DNA of 64,000 nt, taken from NCBI GenBank assembly GCA_027049035.1, contig JALTVI010000018.1, positions 124,001 through 188,000 of the forward strand, read 5' to 3'. Shown here piece by piece: positions 15,162 to 24,631 of this stretch. Positions within the stretch are counted from its first letter, which is position 1. Each line of letters starts with the position of its first letter. Source of the DNA: Sulfurovum sp. Lineage in GTDB: Bacteria; Campylobacterota; Campylobacteria; Campylobacterales; Sulfurovaceae. The translations under genes were made by a program, and so were the position numbers. The notes beneath the pieces were generated by a model, which was given only the letters and a program-made list of their open reading frames with translations, did not search any database and had not been told where the DNA came from.

Positions 15162-15570
15162 GTCTTGTTTCCAGTATTCGGGATAAAGATGGCTTCATGA
15201 ATGGTTTAATTGGGTTAGATTGAAGATACAAAACAGCAGCAACTTCAATTTGGGGATAATATGTTTTTATATTTTTTTTCAGATTTATTGGATGAGGGCC
15301 CCAAACCGGCTTTCCTTTTCGCAGTTCTTCTTTTTGTCTTGCAGCGGTCGCAGCTGAAAAATTCTTAAGTACAGCACATGTCTCTTCGATATCATATGCG
15401 AAGTCATCACCGATAAGATCCTTTATTTTCTCTCTTTCGTCTGCTGTAGTAACTCGAATAATATCCTTAATGCTCATAGGTATCCCAAGTAAATAAAGCT
15501 CCTGCTTACACTCGGCCATGCTCATTATATTTTTTTCCTCAACAAAATTCTCCAGTTCCGCCTTTGTCAT
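15154..15570 (-). CDS. Hypothetical protein, unknown
   Basis: 138 residues, mostly helical, with no recognised domain. AAAGGAAAA lies just before the ATG at 15570. First gene of the overlapping minus-strand trio; divergent from the regulator-like gene at 15644. Confidence 0.5.
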   Translation of the reverse strand: MTKAELENFVEEKNIMSMAECKQELYLLGIPMSIKDIIRVTTADEREKIKDLIGDDFAYDIEETCAVLKNFSAATAARQKEELRKGKPVWGPHPINLKKNIKTYYPQIEVAAVLYLQSNPIKPFMKPSLSRILETRHG

Positions 15571-15643
15571 ATTTTTCCTTTTTTATTCTTTTTATTTAAG
15601 TATATTGGAAATATATCATAGCTTATATTATTAAGTCAAGTGA

Positions 15644-16240
15644 TTGAAGAATAATAAGACAAAATTGTGTATCATTTTAGAAAAGTGTAGGAAATATTTT
15701 CAAAAAAGGAAACTTGTGAAGTCATCTATCGCTAAGCTCTTGAGCGTTACTGATCGAAGTGTTTATAATTGGTCCCAGGAAAAAAGGCCTATTATTTCAT
15801 TTTTATATAAATACTTTTCGGAACAGGATATTGAAGATTATTTGAAGTTCGGAAAAATCGAAAAGCTCGAATTTTTAAACTTGTCTGAGCCTATTAGTTT
15901 ATATGAGTTTGAATCTTTATCAATTATTTTATATAAGATAGAAGAGTATACACGGATGAATAAGAAGGTTAATCGTGAAGGCTTTTTAATTAAGATATAC
16001 CGTACATTGAGAGACTTTAATGGTGATCCTAAGGACTATGTTCCTTTTTTATCTTCCTATAATATGCACACATTTGAATCTCTAAGAAATGTATTGTATG
16101 GTTCTACACTAGATGATATTATTGAGTTTTACGAGAATTATTTATCAGGAGCAGAACGAAAACTACTTTTTGAAAAAAAGTTTTACATAATGCCTACGCT
16201 TAAAGCAATGAGAAAACACAATGCTCATTTAAAAGATTGA
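15644..16240 (+). CDS. Helix-turn-helix protein, unknown
   Basis: 198 residues. The segment SIAKLLSVTDRSVYNWSQEKRPI near residues 28-50 looks like a DNA-binding helix-turn-helix. The rest is helical and unrecognised. The annotated start is TTG at 15644 without a clear Shine-Dalgarno, so the N-terminus is uncertain. It is divergent from the trio ending at 15570 and converges on the restriction operon; it may regulate one of them. Confidence 0.55.
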   Translation: MKNNKTKLCIILEKCRKYFQKRKLVKSSIAKLLSVTDRSVYNWSQEKRPIISFLYKYFSEQDIEDYLKFGKIEKLEFLNLSEPISLYEFESLSIILYKIEEYTRMNKKVNREGFLIKIYRTLRDFNGDPKDYVPFLSSYNMHTFESLRNVLYGSTLDDIIEFYENYLSGAERKLLFEKKFYIMPTLKAMRKHNAHLKD

Positions 16241-16242
16241 TT

Positions 16243-16998
16243 TTAGACTATCTGTTCTAACTTCCTCTTTCGATCTTTCCAGTCCGGCATAATGAGATCA
16301 AGGTAGCTGTAGAATTTTGTGCTGTGGTCTGCATGTATCAAATGGGCCAACTCGTGAAGGACCACATACTCAATGCACTCCGTCGGCTTCTCGATCAGCC
16401 TCAAATTGAGATTGATATATCCTTTCGTCGGGTTACAGCTTCCCCATCTTGTTTTCATCTCCCGTATGCAGACGCGGTCGATTTCTCTTTTGACAATAGT
16501 CTGGTATTTTTCAATCGCTTTTTGGAAGTGTATCTCTGCTTTGGCAGTGTACCACGCCTTCAACAGTCTCTTTTTCTTTTCGGTATGCGTTTTGTCCCGC
16601 ACAAAAACCTGAAGGTACCCTCTTTGGAGTTTAACCCCCTCATCAAGACTCTCAATGACTTTTAGCCGGTAATTCCGCCCCAGGTAAGAGAAGTTCTCGC
16701 CACTGACATATTCTTTTTCGACCACCTGGTTATGTGTCTTGAAATAGGCGATCTTTTTGTCTATCCATTCAGATCTTTTTTTCAACACATAGTCGATATC
16801 CCGCTGTGTGCAGGCTCTGGGGGCAGTAAGCACTACCTCTCCTGTCGGCCTGACTTTCAGATTGATATGCTTGACGTCTTTTTTGATAATGACAACTACA
16901 GGGGACGCGACTTTAGTCGCGTTTGCATCACTCTTTTTTTCAGCGACTGCACCTAAAGGCATACGCTTCGATAAAGTCGCTGCCCCTTTCTCAGGCAT
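16243..16998 (-). CDS. YgjP-like zinc metallopeptidase (DUF45) with repeat-derived N-terminus
   Basis: 251 residues. The zinc-binding motif HELAHLIHADH near residues 215-225 and MKTRWGSCNPTKGYINLNL (about 183-201) mark the YgjP/DUF45 family, often found in type I restriction operons. Its start overlaps the hsdR stop by 8 nt. Residues 1-33 are not part of the family; they are encoded by two hairpin-forming repeats (16906-16921 and 16941-16982), so a repeat seems to have been inserted at the 5' end. No nearer start codon is obvious. The role in the restriction operon is unknown. Confidence 0.85.
   Translation of the reverse strand: MPEKGAATLSKRMPLGAVAEKKSDANATKVASPVVVIIKKDVKHINLKVRPTGEVVLTAPRACTQRDIDYVLKKRSEWIDKKIAYFKTHNQVVEKEYVSGENFSYLGRNYRLKVIESLDEGVKLQRGYLQVFVRDKTHTEKKKRLLKAWYTAKAEIHFQKAIEKYQTIVKREIDRVCIREMKTRWGSCNPTKGYINLNLRLIEKPTECIEYVVLHELAHLIHADHSTKFYSYLDLIMPDWKDRKRKLEQIV
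16906..16982. repeat. REP-like double hairpin in the 5' end of the YgjP gene
   Basis: CGCGACT-TT-AGTCGCG (16906-16921) is a perfect 7-bp stem. CAGCGACT (16941-16948) and AGTCGCTG (16975-16982) form an 8-bp stem with a 26-bp loop. Both share CGACT/AGTCG, like paired REP (REPIN) sequences. They are translated as the N-terminal extension of the metallopeptidase. Confidence 0.65.
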
Positions 16999-19900
16999 AA
17001 TTGTTCACCCCTATTTGCTGGATCATAGCCAACAGTTCGTCACTGTTGTCGAACTTCATGCCGTATGTATCTTCAATATCCCACAGAATGTCTTCTATCT
17101 TCCCTTCTATTTTGTTGCGCATGTCACTGTTGTTTTTCCAGTCAGGCTTTTTGGAGGCTTCTTCAAATATTTCCGTGATCTTTAGTACGGTCCGTGTCAG
17201 CAGGTCTTCCTGCGGCCTGTTGCAGTAACTGCTCTCTTCAGCCACCATAATGCGCTCATCCACATTGTTCATGGCTTTGGAGAAAAGCTCCTGAAGATTA
17301 TCGTAAAACGCTCTTGCATGGGTATTCTTCCTGATACTTTCAGGGTAGTTCCGCGTCTCTTCCGCCTCCTCTTTCAGAAGCATTTCCCGTATCTCTTTGG
17401 CATGTTTGAGTTTTTCCTCTTCACTGAGTCTTTTCTCTTTATACTCCTCGATAATCTCCGCAATGCGTTTGGAGAGCCTGTCATAGTAAGCCGGGTTGCT
17501 CTCCCGTTTTTCGGTAATGACCGCAGTCGTTGCACTCAATATGGCATCGGCCCTGGCATTGTCCCCGACGATACGTTCTATCTCCGCTTCAAACTCCTCG
17601 TCGAAAATATTGACCAGTTTTGTCAGCTGGTTCACTTCATCGGCGGAAATGAACGTATCAAGCAGCTTTTGCATCTGTTTTTCATACTTTCCGAAATCCA
17701 CCTGTTCATAGTAGCGTATGCGTACCGCTTTGCGAAGTTCGGCATAGAATTTCATTTTCTCCTTATACTCGACGATCTGTCCAGAGGTGAACACATCTTC
17801 GATCTTTTCACTGGAGAGTGCCAGTTTCAGTGCCCTTGCATAATGGGAAAGGTAATCATAGAACAGCTTGCGCTTCTCAACATCGGCCAAAAAGACTTCA
17901 TAGCTCTCCTGGTCGCTTTTATTCTCCACCTCCCTGAAGAGTTCTTCAAGGTAGTCATAGTAAGTCTTGACCCGTGCAATCTCCTCTTTGATGTCAAACA
18001 CCGCACCGGCAATATCCTCTTCATCGAAGTCCGCCAGCCCGGAGTAATCGTTGAGTGCCTTGTCCAGGTCCCCAAGCAGACCACGGTAATCTACGATAAA
18101 TCCAAAATCTTTTCCCTCGTAAAGGCGGTTTACCCTCGCAATGGCCTGTAAAAGATTGTGTTCTTTGAGCAGTTTGTCTATGTACAGCACTGACGCTCTG
18201 GGTGCGTCAAAGCCTGTCAGCAGTTTATCGACCACGATGAGCAGCTCTATCTCGTCTCCGTTGATGAATTCGTCTTTGATCTTGTCAAGGTACTTTTCCT
18301 CATCGCCGTACTTCTTCATCATTTTGCTCCACTCTTCCTGAATGAAAGCCTTGTTCTCGTCATCTACTTCCGAGTATCCTTCCCTGCTGTCAGGAGCCGA
18401 AATGACGAAAGCCGTACGGACATCGCCCATCTCCTCGAAGAGTTTGTGGTATTTGATGGCTTCATACTTGGAAGAGGTGGCCAGCATCGCTTTAAAGCCG
18501 GTTCCCTGCAGCCGCTTTTTGATATCTTCGTTGATATCCAGCATGATCATCTCGAGACGCCGCTCGCTGGAGGCGACTTTCTGGAAACGTGCCCATTTCT
18601 TTTTAAGGTCAAGCTTCTGCTCGTCGTTCAGATATCTGGCTATCTGTTCAAAACGTCTGTCCAGCCCCTTTTCGTCATTGACCCACTGGTCCACCAGTCT
18701 GCCTTCATACAGCAGCGGCAGTACCGCTTTGTCTTCGACTGCCTGATCTATGGTATAGCGGTGTATCTCACCGCCGAACTTCGCAAAAGAGTTCTTCTCT
18801 CTTCGCATAAGTGGCGTTCCGGTAAAACCGAGATAGCAGGCTTCGGGAAAGACCTTGCGCATGGCTTTGTGCATATCGCCACCCTGCGTACGGTGCGACT
18901 CATCGACGAGTATGAAGGTATTGGGGTCGTGCAGTACTACATTTTCATTTTTGACTTTTTCAAACTTGTTTATGATCGTGGTAATGACACTTTTGCCCGA
19001 CTGCAGCAGCTCTATGAGATGCCTGCCGGACTTGGCCCGTTCCGCCTTGACCTCCGAATTGTTGAAGGTGTTGTGTATCTGTTTGTCCAGGTCTTTTCTG
19101 TCGGTGACGATGACCACTTTGGAATTGACGATCTCGCGTTTTATCACCTTGGCAAGCATCACCATGGTAAGAGATTTTCCCGATCCCTGTGTATGCCAGA
19201 TGAGTCCGCCGTGCCGTCTACCTGTGGCATCCAGTTTGCCGATGCGATCCATGATCTTCTCTATGGCGAAGTACTGCTGATAGCGTGCGATCTTCTTCAC
19301 TTTTCCATCAAAGATGATGAACGAATGCAGCAGCTCCACCACCCTCTCCTTATGAAAGAGTGCATAGATGCTTTTATCCAATGCTGAAGGGGTTCGGTCT
19401 TTGACCAGAGAAGACAGATCCAGCTCTTTCTCTTTCCAGACCGCATAAAACTTTTTAGGTGTTCCCGTCGTTCCGTACTGTGGCGAGTGGTTGTTCCCTG
19501 CCAGTGTAATCTGCACATACTTGAAAAGGTTGGGTATCTCATTCTGACTCTGGTTGCGTAACATCTGAGAGATGCCTTCCTCTGTTGAAACAGAAGACTT
19601 TTTCAGCTCGACAACCCCAAAGGGGATACCGTTGATGAACAGCACCAGGTCAGGCCGTCTAGTCTTAACCTTCTCCTGCTGATTGATCCTATCCACCACA
19701 AACTCTTCGGTGACATGAAACACATTGTTCTCGGGATTTTTGAAATCAATGTAGTGCAGCGAAAAGCTCTTCTTCACCCCATCGATAAGCTCTTCGCTGT
19801 AGGAGTTCCCAAGCAAAAGCTGGTCGCTGATCTTCTGATTGGCTGTCATCAGCCCTTCGTTGAGAGAAACATTCAGATCGTCCACAGCTTTTGCGATGTT

Positions 19901-20107
19901 TTTTGCAGAAAATGGGTACTGTGTGCTTTTGTACTCAAAGCCGTTGAGCTTTTGGAGCTGTTTAAGCAAGATATCTTTGAGGACCACTTGCCTCGTGCTG
20001 CTTCTGTGCTGTGGCATCTCCTCTGGAGATATGTAGGTATAGCCCATATTTTTCAGGAGGTCTATGGTGTTGTTTTGAATTTGCGTTTCGTTTGTGTTTG
20101 GGGTCAT
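16991..20107 (-). CDS. hsdR: Type I restriction endonuclease subunit R
   Basis: Motor and nuclease subunit of a type I restriction-modification complex, cleaving unmethylated DNA after ATP-driven translocation. 1038 residues, normal length. An N-terminal nuclease segment carries PDLVLFINGIPFGVVELKK (Asp and ExK). The SF2 motor follows, with Walker A TQGSGKSLT, DESHR box and FTGTPL motif III, and the ARVNRLYEGKDFG motif further on. It is separated from hsdM and hsdS by four genes on the same strand. The start overlaps the stop of the unknown gene upstream (ATGA), which ties that gene to the restriction operon. Confidence 0.95.
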   Translation of the reverse strand: MTPNTNETQIQNNTIDLLKNMGYTYISPEEMPQHRSSTRQVVLKDILLKQLQKLNGFEYKSTQYPFSAKNIAKAVDDLNVSLNEGLMTANQKISDQLLLGNSYSEELIDGVKKSFSLHYIDFKNPENNVFHVTEEFVVDRINQQEKVKTRRPDLVLFINGIPFGVVELKKSSVSTEEGISQMLRNQSQNEIPNLFKYVQITLAGNNHSPQYGTTGTPKKFYAVWKEKELDLSSLVKDRTPSALDKSIYALFHKERVVELLHSFIIFDGKVKKIARYQQYFAIEKIMDRIGKLDATGRRHGGLIWHTQGSGKSLTMVMLAKVIKREIVNSKVVIVTDRKDLDKQIHNTFNNSEVKAERAKSGRHLIELLQSGKSVITTIINKFEKVKNENVVLHDPNTFILVDESHRTQGGDMHKAMRKVFPEACYLGFTGTPLMRREKNSFAKFGGEIHRYTIDQAVEDKAVLPLLYEGRLVDQWVNDEKGLDRRFEQIARYLNDEQKLDLKKKWARFQKVASSERRLEMIMLDINEDIKKRLQGTGFKAMLATSSKYEAIKYHKLFEEMGDVRTAFVISAPDSREGYSEVDDENKAFIQEEWSKMMKKYGDEEKYLDKIKDEFINGDEIELLIVVDKLLTGFDAPRASVLYIDKLLKEHNLLQAIARVNRLYEGKDFGFIVDYRGLLGDLDKALNDYSGLADFDEEDIAGAVFDIKEEIARVKTYYDYLEELFREVENKSDQESYEVFLADVEKRKLFYDYLSHYARALKLALSSEKIEDVFTSGQIVEYKEKMKFYAELRKAVRIRYYEQVDFGKYEKQMQKLLDTFISADEVNQLTKLVNIFDEEFEAEIERIVGDNARADAILSATTAVITEKRESNPAYYDRLSKRIAEIIEEYKEKRLSEEEKLKHAKEIREMLLKEEAEETRNYPESIRKNTHARAFYDNLQELFSKAMNNVDERIMVAEESSYCNRPQEDLLTRTVLKITEIFEEASKKPDWKNNSDMRNKIEGKIEDILWDIEDTYGMKFDNSDELLAMIQQIGVNNYA

Positions 20108-21222
20108 AACTTATTTTCCTTAATCACATTGTCTATTACACTACAAAACTTGTCCTCAATGATTTGACTAACTTGTTCAACACCTGTTTCAAAAATATTA
20201 ATTTCTTGATCTCTTATTTCCTCAAGAATAGAATTTAAAAATTGTTGTTCTCTTGAAATTTTCACAAACTCATTAAAGTCAATTTGAACTATACTCTCTT
20301 TATTCACTGTATTATGAAAGATATAATATACGATACTTTTTTCTATCATATTTTTAAAATTTTCATCTTCAATAAATGTATACATTACGATAGTTAAATA
20401 GTGAAAAGTAGGCCTGCTTCTAATAAATGGAGTAACTCCTGTTAGTACTGCTGTAATCAAAATATCACTAATTTGAGTGACATAATTTTGAAGTGATAAA
20501 ATAAATTTTTCTGCTTCAGATTTTCCCTCTGTTAAAGTACGTATTAAATTTTGTGAATTAATATAAGTTTCTACTTTTGTTTCTAGTGAAAAACCTTGGT
20601 CACTATATTCATCAAAAGTTAAGTTTTTTTTGAAAAATGATGTCATTCTATTTTCAATTTCAGAATAAGTATTATATTTTTTAAAGAACCCATCTACTTG
20701 TTCAAAATCTTCATTCAATGCTGTATTCAAAAAATTCAAAAAAAACTTTTGTAATAATTCAATATTCTCATTTTCATCATTAATCGCCAAAATTTTTATA
20801 GGCATAATATAGAAACTATTTTGAATTTGCATAAGAATATCCATTGTATCTCGAAATGCTCTCCTAAAAAGCTCAATAGACTCTTGATTAAATATATGTA
20901 TTGGAACTCGAAAGAAAGGTTCCAGCTTTAATAGTGGATCAGAAATAATATGTTCTTCTCCTAACGCCTTAAATATGTAATGTTCATTGTCGTTGATATC
21001 TAAATATACAGCACCACTAAGCATTACACAATCTCGATGCGAAGTAAGACTGTTAAGCTCGATTCTTAAAATATCTTTTTTATCAAGCCAAAAACATAAT
21101 ACTTCATCTAGAATCATTGCAATATCTTGCTGATTAATATCATCCGAAAAGATTTTATTTTTAAAACTCTTAACTAATTCAAAATATTCTTGTTGAGATT
21201 TTTGTATATTTCTAATAGTCAT
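20104..21222 (-). CDS. Unknown protein within the restriction operon
   Basis: 372 residues, acidic, largely helical, with no signal peptide or membrane segment and no recognisable catalytic motif. It is very AT-rich compared with hsdR. Its stop overlaps the hsdR start, and the DUF5677-like gene ends 2 bp before its start, so the three are transcribed together. The two unknowns look like an inserted pair within the type I operon. A role in anti-phage defence is suggested only by this position. Confidence 0.6.
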   Translation of the reverse strand: MTIRNIQKSQQEYFELVKSFKNKIFSDDINQQDIAMILDEVLCFWLDKKDILRIELNSLTSHRDCVMLSGAVYLDINDNEHYIFKALGEEHIISDPLLKLEPFFRVPIHIFNQESIELFRRAFRDTMDILMQIQNSFYIMPIKILAINDENENIELLQKFFLNFLNTALNEDFEQVDGFFKKYNTYSEIENRMTSFFKKNLTFDEYSDQGFSLETKVETYINSQNLIRTLTEGKSEAEKFILSLQNYVTQISDILITAVLTGVTPFIRSRPTFHYLTIVMYTFIEDENFKNMIEKSIVYYIFHNTVNKESIVQIDFNEFVKISREQQFLNSILEEIRDQEINIFETGVEQVSQIIEDKFCSVIDNVIKENKL

Positions 21223-21224
21223 AA

Positions 21225-22655
21225 TTAATATTCTTCATCGATTAAGTGAGAAAATTTCTCTATTATTTTATAAATATCATTATTTACTGAAGTCATTTTT
21301 TGCTCAAAGTTAATATCTGGAAGTGAATGATACTTATGTGCTGCATTATTGCAATGAAGCATAGAACTTTCTCTTACCGCTCCCCAAAAACCATGAATAA
21401 AATTATTATCATACTCATAAAGAACTTCATATAAATGTTTTTCTCCAACCTCTTCAAATTTTTCTTTAACTTTCTTTTTATCAAAATATCTTACATCTAT
21501 ATCTACAAATTCTTCCCAAAGTATTTCATTAATAAGTATATCAACAATTGGTTCTACAAAATGGATATCATTACTTGTATCTACATTCTCTCGTTCTTTT
21601 AAAAGAGGTAATTTATATTTTCCTATACCATATAATTTATATTCTTCCCAAATATTAGGTTTTTCACTTTCAATTTTTAATAAATACTTTATATTAATAT
21701 AGGATTCTAATATTGTTCTATATGCATGTCGTCCTAATATACTATCATCTAAACCTTTTTCAACTACATCATTAAAAATTTTCAACGCATATGTTGCTGT
21801 CCCTATAATAACATCAAATTTATCATCCATTAGAGAATTTTCTTTGAACTCATTTAATAAATAATTTAATTTGTCTTGAACCTCTACAATATATTTTTTG
21901 TAGTCCATTTCTTCATCCTTCTTATTAAAGCCTATTATTGTAGGTGAACAATCTGTTTTCATCCCAATCTCTTCCCAAAAGTTATTTATAAAGTGCTTAT
22001 TAGGTGAATTTCCAATATCCATCATTTCGGTAGCTCTGATAGAGGGTCGATACATTTTCATTTTTTCATCATCATGATTAGTATATGGATAATTTGAGAA
22101 TGCTTCTGGTATTCTACTTCCTTCATGAACGTGAAGTTTGCCTTGAAATATCATCATTGATAACACTACGAATCTTAAATCTGTAGCTGCATATGATTGA
22201 TGATCATAGTATAATTTAATAGCTTCACTAAGAATATTGATTCTATTGCTTATAGGCATTTCAGGAATATTGAAATATTTATTAAAAATTGAGTGTGTTG
22301 AATTTCTATAAATAACTGTTAATGGTGCTAGAATTTTTGGATTTACTTCATTATAAATTATGTTATAAACTTCTTCCTGCTCTATTTCAGAGAGAGACAA
22401 AATTACAGATAGTTTAGGCTTTATGATTGAATCATTTATTTGAGATATTTCTTTTAAAATCTTTCCTACTTTTTCAATACCATCAGTCCGTTCATAACTC
22501 ATCAAAATTAATCCAAGCCATAAATACTCTGGTAATCTATCATTCGTCCAAGATACTGGTTGATTGTTTTCAAGAGTATTCATTGGTGGCTGGATTAAAC
22601 CTTTTTTATATGTATGACTTTTTAAATCACTAATCATCCCATTTTTCTTTTTCAT
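21225..22655 (-). CDS. DUF5677-like protein
   Basis: 476 residues. The segment GRHAYRTILESYINIKYLL (about 307-325), followed by a Trp-Glu-Glu-Tyr stretch and a late FIHG/RESS segment, resembles the DUF5677 family, which is found in accessory and defence loci. It is AT-rich like its partner 20104-21222, whose start lies 2 bp from this stop. The first ~170 residues are not recognised. Family assignment is by eye and moderate; the function is unknown. Confidence 0.55.
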   Translation of the reverse strand: MKKKNGMISDLKSHTYKKGLIQPPMNTLENNQPVSWTNDRLPEYLWLGLILMSYERTDGIEKVGKILKEISQINDSIIKPKLSVILSLSEIEQEEVYNIIYNEVNPKILAPLTVIYRNSTHSIFNKYFNIPEMPISNRINILSEAIKLYYDHQSYAATDLRFVVLSMMIFQGKLHVHEGSRIPEAFSNYPYTNHDDEKMKMYRPSIRATEMMDIGNSPNKHFINNFWEEIGMKTDCSPTIIGFNKKDEEMDYKKYIVEVQDKLNYLLNEFKENSLMDDKFDVIIGTATYALKIFNDVVEKGLDDSILGRHAYRTILESYINIKYLLKIESEKPNIWEEYKLYGIGKYKLPLLKERENVDTSNDIHFVEPIVDILINEILWEEFVDIDVRYFDKKKVKEKFEEVGEKHLYEVLYEYDNNFIHGFWGAVRESSMLHCNNAAHKYHSLPDINFEQKMTSVNNDIYKIIEKFSHLIDEEY

Positions 22656-22707
22656 TCTTCCCCACCACTTTCACGGTCACATTGAGTGATATACCCTATC
22701 TTTAGAT

Positions 22708-23469
22708 TCACTTCCTTTTTCCTCTAAATCTTCGCTTTTTCTTTGCCAAGACATTATTGCCTCTCAACTGTTTCCGTATAAAATATTTTTCTTCTTGCAT
22801 ATACTGAAAATCATCAAACATGACAGTTAATGCTTGCATATCTTGATTTATCCAACCAAGTACTTCGATAATGTCTTCATGTATTTGTACGAGATTGGGT
22901 TGATTAAATACAGGTTCATAGTGAAAAATACGATTTCTAAAGGTTCGGATATTATCAATTTTTCGGCCGACTACGTTTTTATCTCGATCTATCGAGTTTT
23001 GTACTTGATAGCTGGGAAAAACATCTGAAAAAATAGTACGCCACATATTTGTGTATTTTCGATCTGTTGATAATAATAGTTTGGTCCAAAATCCAAAATT
23101 TAATTCTGCTATGATTTTCCCATCATTCAATATTGTGTTTCGCAGGTTATACTTTGCTCCACAAATCATCTTCCAACATTCTCTATCATGGTTTTCTTGT
23201 CTTCTTTGGTATCTATCTCTTCTTGGGTTGGTTGCATGTGTAAAAAAGAAATCTCTGTGAGGATAATGTTTTTTAAAAGCATCATAAATAGCATTTCTTA
23301 GTGCTACTTCAAGATTCTGAAGAAGGAAGTAAAAATTTTCAGATATTTTTGCATTAAAAATATAATTTGCAATAAGCTGAGTATCATTACTTGCTGTATG
23401 ATTTCTATAGGTAGACAATCTCGCACTAGAAATACTTTTTTCTATACTTTCAAATACATTTTTCTTCAC
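22708..23469 (-). CDS. Abi-like protein with HEPN RNase motif
   Basis: 253 residues, of the Abi (abortive infection) family. The segment RNRIFHYEPVF near residues 184-194 supplies the RxxxxH motif of HEPN ribonucleases, and LENLEVALRN-like NLEVALRNAIYDAF lies near residues 48-61, as in Abi_2/Abi-like proteins. A very basic tail (KKKRRFRGKRK) ends the protein. Expected to be an RNA-cleaving abortive-infection or toxin-type effector. No separate antitoxin is recognised. It lies between the AlbA_2 gene and the unknown pair. Confidence 0.75.
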   Translation of the reverse strand: MKKNVFESIEKSISSARLSTYRNHTASNDTQLIANYIFNAKISENFYFLLQNLEVALRNAIYDAFKKHYPHRDFFFTHATNPRRDRYQRRQENHDRECWKMICGAKYNLRNTILNDGKIIAELNFGFWTKLLLSTDRKYTNMWRTIFSDVFPSYQVQNSIDRDKNVVGRKIDNIRTFRNRIFHYEPVFNQPNLVQIHEDIIEVLGWINQDMQALTVMFDDFQYMQEEKYFIRKQLRGNNVLAKKKRRFRGKRK

Positions 23470-23587
23470 ATCTTCTCCGTTAACCTCTAGTTAAACTTAT
23501 TATAGTATCATTCTTCTAATGGATCCCGATATCACCCGAAGATTTAAGTAGGGCTTGCCTCTCAACGATGCTGGTCGGGATACTGAC
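23470..23587. other. Spacer with an ATCCCGA/TCGGGAT inverted repeat
   Basis: ATCCCGA near 23523 and TCGGGAT near 23575 frame about 45 bp containing GCCTCTCAACGATGC. A cruciform or decayed repeat is possible. It separates the AlbA_2 stop from the Abi gene start. Confidence 0.35.
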
Positions 23588-24631
23588 TTATTCATCTCTT
23601 AATCTCCTAACAATAAAATCAAGTGCTTCATCATTATATAAACTTGGTGTAGCTTGTGGGATTATTCCTGACTCTTTATATTTATCTTCATGTGTTTTAG
23701 TTCTAAAGTTATATGCAGAATATTTTGGATTATCTTTTAAATTATTCTCTGAAATTATTCTATGAATATGATGTTGATTCAAGCTTGGTAGTTGAGCTAA
23801 TATCTTCTTTTTCATCTCTGTAAATGAATACGGATATTGTTGCGTCAAATTCTGTTTTTTAATTTTGACAATTTCAACCTGATCAATAGGATGAACCTCG
23901 CCAACAAGTTTTAAAGTTTGAGCCCCTTTCTTTTCTGAAAATTCACCCTCTTTAATAAACTTTATTTTAGGGATAAGCTCTTCATCCAATACTAAAATAT
24001 TATCTTTGTCTTTCTCCAAAACTCCTCTTTCTACATCTAATACAGCAGCATTGGAAGGACCAATCTCTGAAATTTTTGATAACAATGATTTTATCTGATC
24101 TGTATTTTCTTTAATCCTATTTTCAATAATCTCGTTCAACTCACCATACTCTATTTTTTGTACACGCCCAGAATATCTATAGTATATTTCACCATTTTTA
24201 ATAGACCCTTCATCCTGCTTGGCAATCACAGGTTTTATATTTCCTCTATAAACATAAATAATACCAAACGGCTTATCAAATGCTATCACTAACTGTTTTT
24301 CCCAATTAATCGTAGGAGCAAAAAGTTTATTGATCTCCCCACTAATATACTCTTCATCAATAAAATCAAACATTTCAGCAGCACGTTCATTCAGGCCAAT
24401 AGGCTCTTTAGGTCTGTCTTTTACACCAAAAACAATATACCCACCATCATTATTCGCAAATGCTGCAAAATTTCTTAGGTATTCATCCCAACCTGCATGA
24501 TTAAATGATTCTTTGTATTCAATATTTTTACTTTCTCTATGAAAAATATATCTTTTTGATACATCTAAACGTAATAGCTCTGCAATCATTTCACTGGATA
24601 GTGGATTTTCGGTATCTATTTTTAAACTCAC
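23588..24631 (-). CDS. AlbA_2 (Schlafen-type) ATP-binding protein
   Basis: 347 residues. The N-terminal AlbA_2 domain (roughly 30-160) shows the motif ESKNIEYKESF followed by NFAAFANNDGGYIVFGVKD, typical of Schlafen-like nucleic-acid-binding proteins that accompany type I restriction and other defence genes. The C-terminal half is unrecognised. It starts with GTG overlapping the hsdS stop (GTGTGA), so translation is coupled. The biochemical role is unknown; RNase or DNA-binding activity is possible. Confidence 0.82.
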   Translation of the reverse strand: MSLKIDTENPLSSEMIAELLRLDVSKRYIFHRESKNIEYKESFNHAGWDEYLRNFAAFANNDGGYIVFGVKDRPKEPIGLNERAAEMFDFIDEEYISGEINKLFAPTINWEKQLVIAFDKPFGIIYVYRGNIKPVIAKQDEGSIKNGEIYYRYSGRVQKIEYGELNEIIENRIKENTDQIKSLLSKISEIGPSNAAVLDVERGVLEKDKDNILVLDEELIPKIKFIKEGEFSEKKGAQTLKLVGEVHPIDQVEIVKIKKQNLTQQYPYSFTEMKKKILAQLPSLNQHHIHRIISENNLKDNPKYSAYNFRTKTHEDKYKESGIIPQATPSLYNDEALDFIVRRLRDE

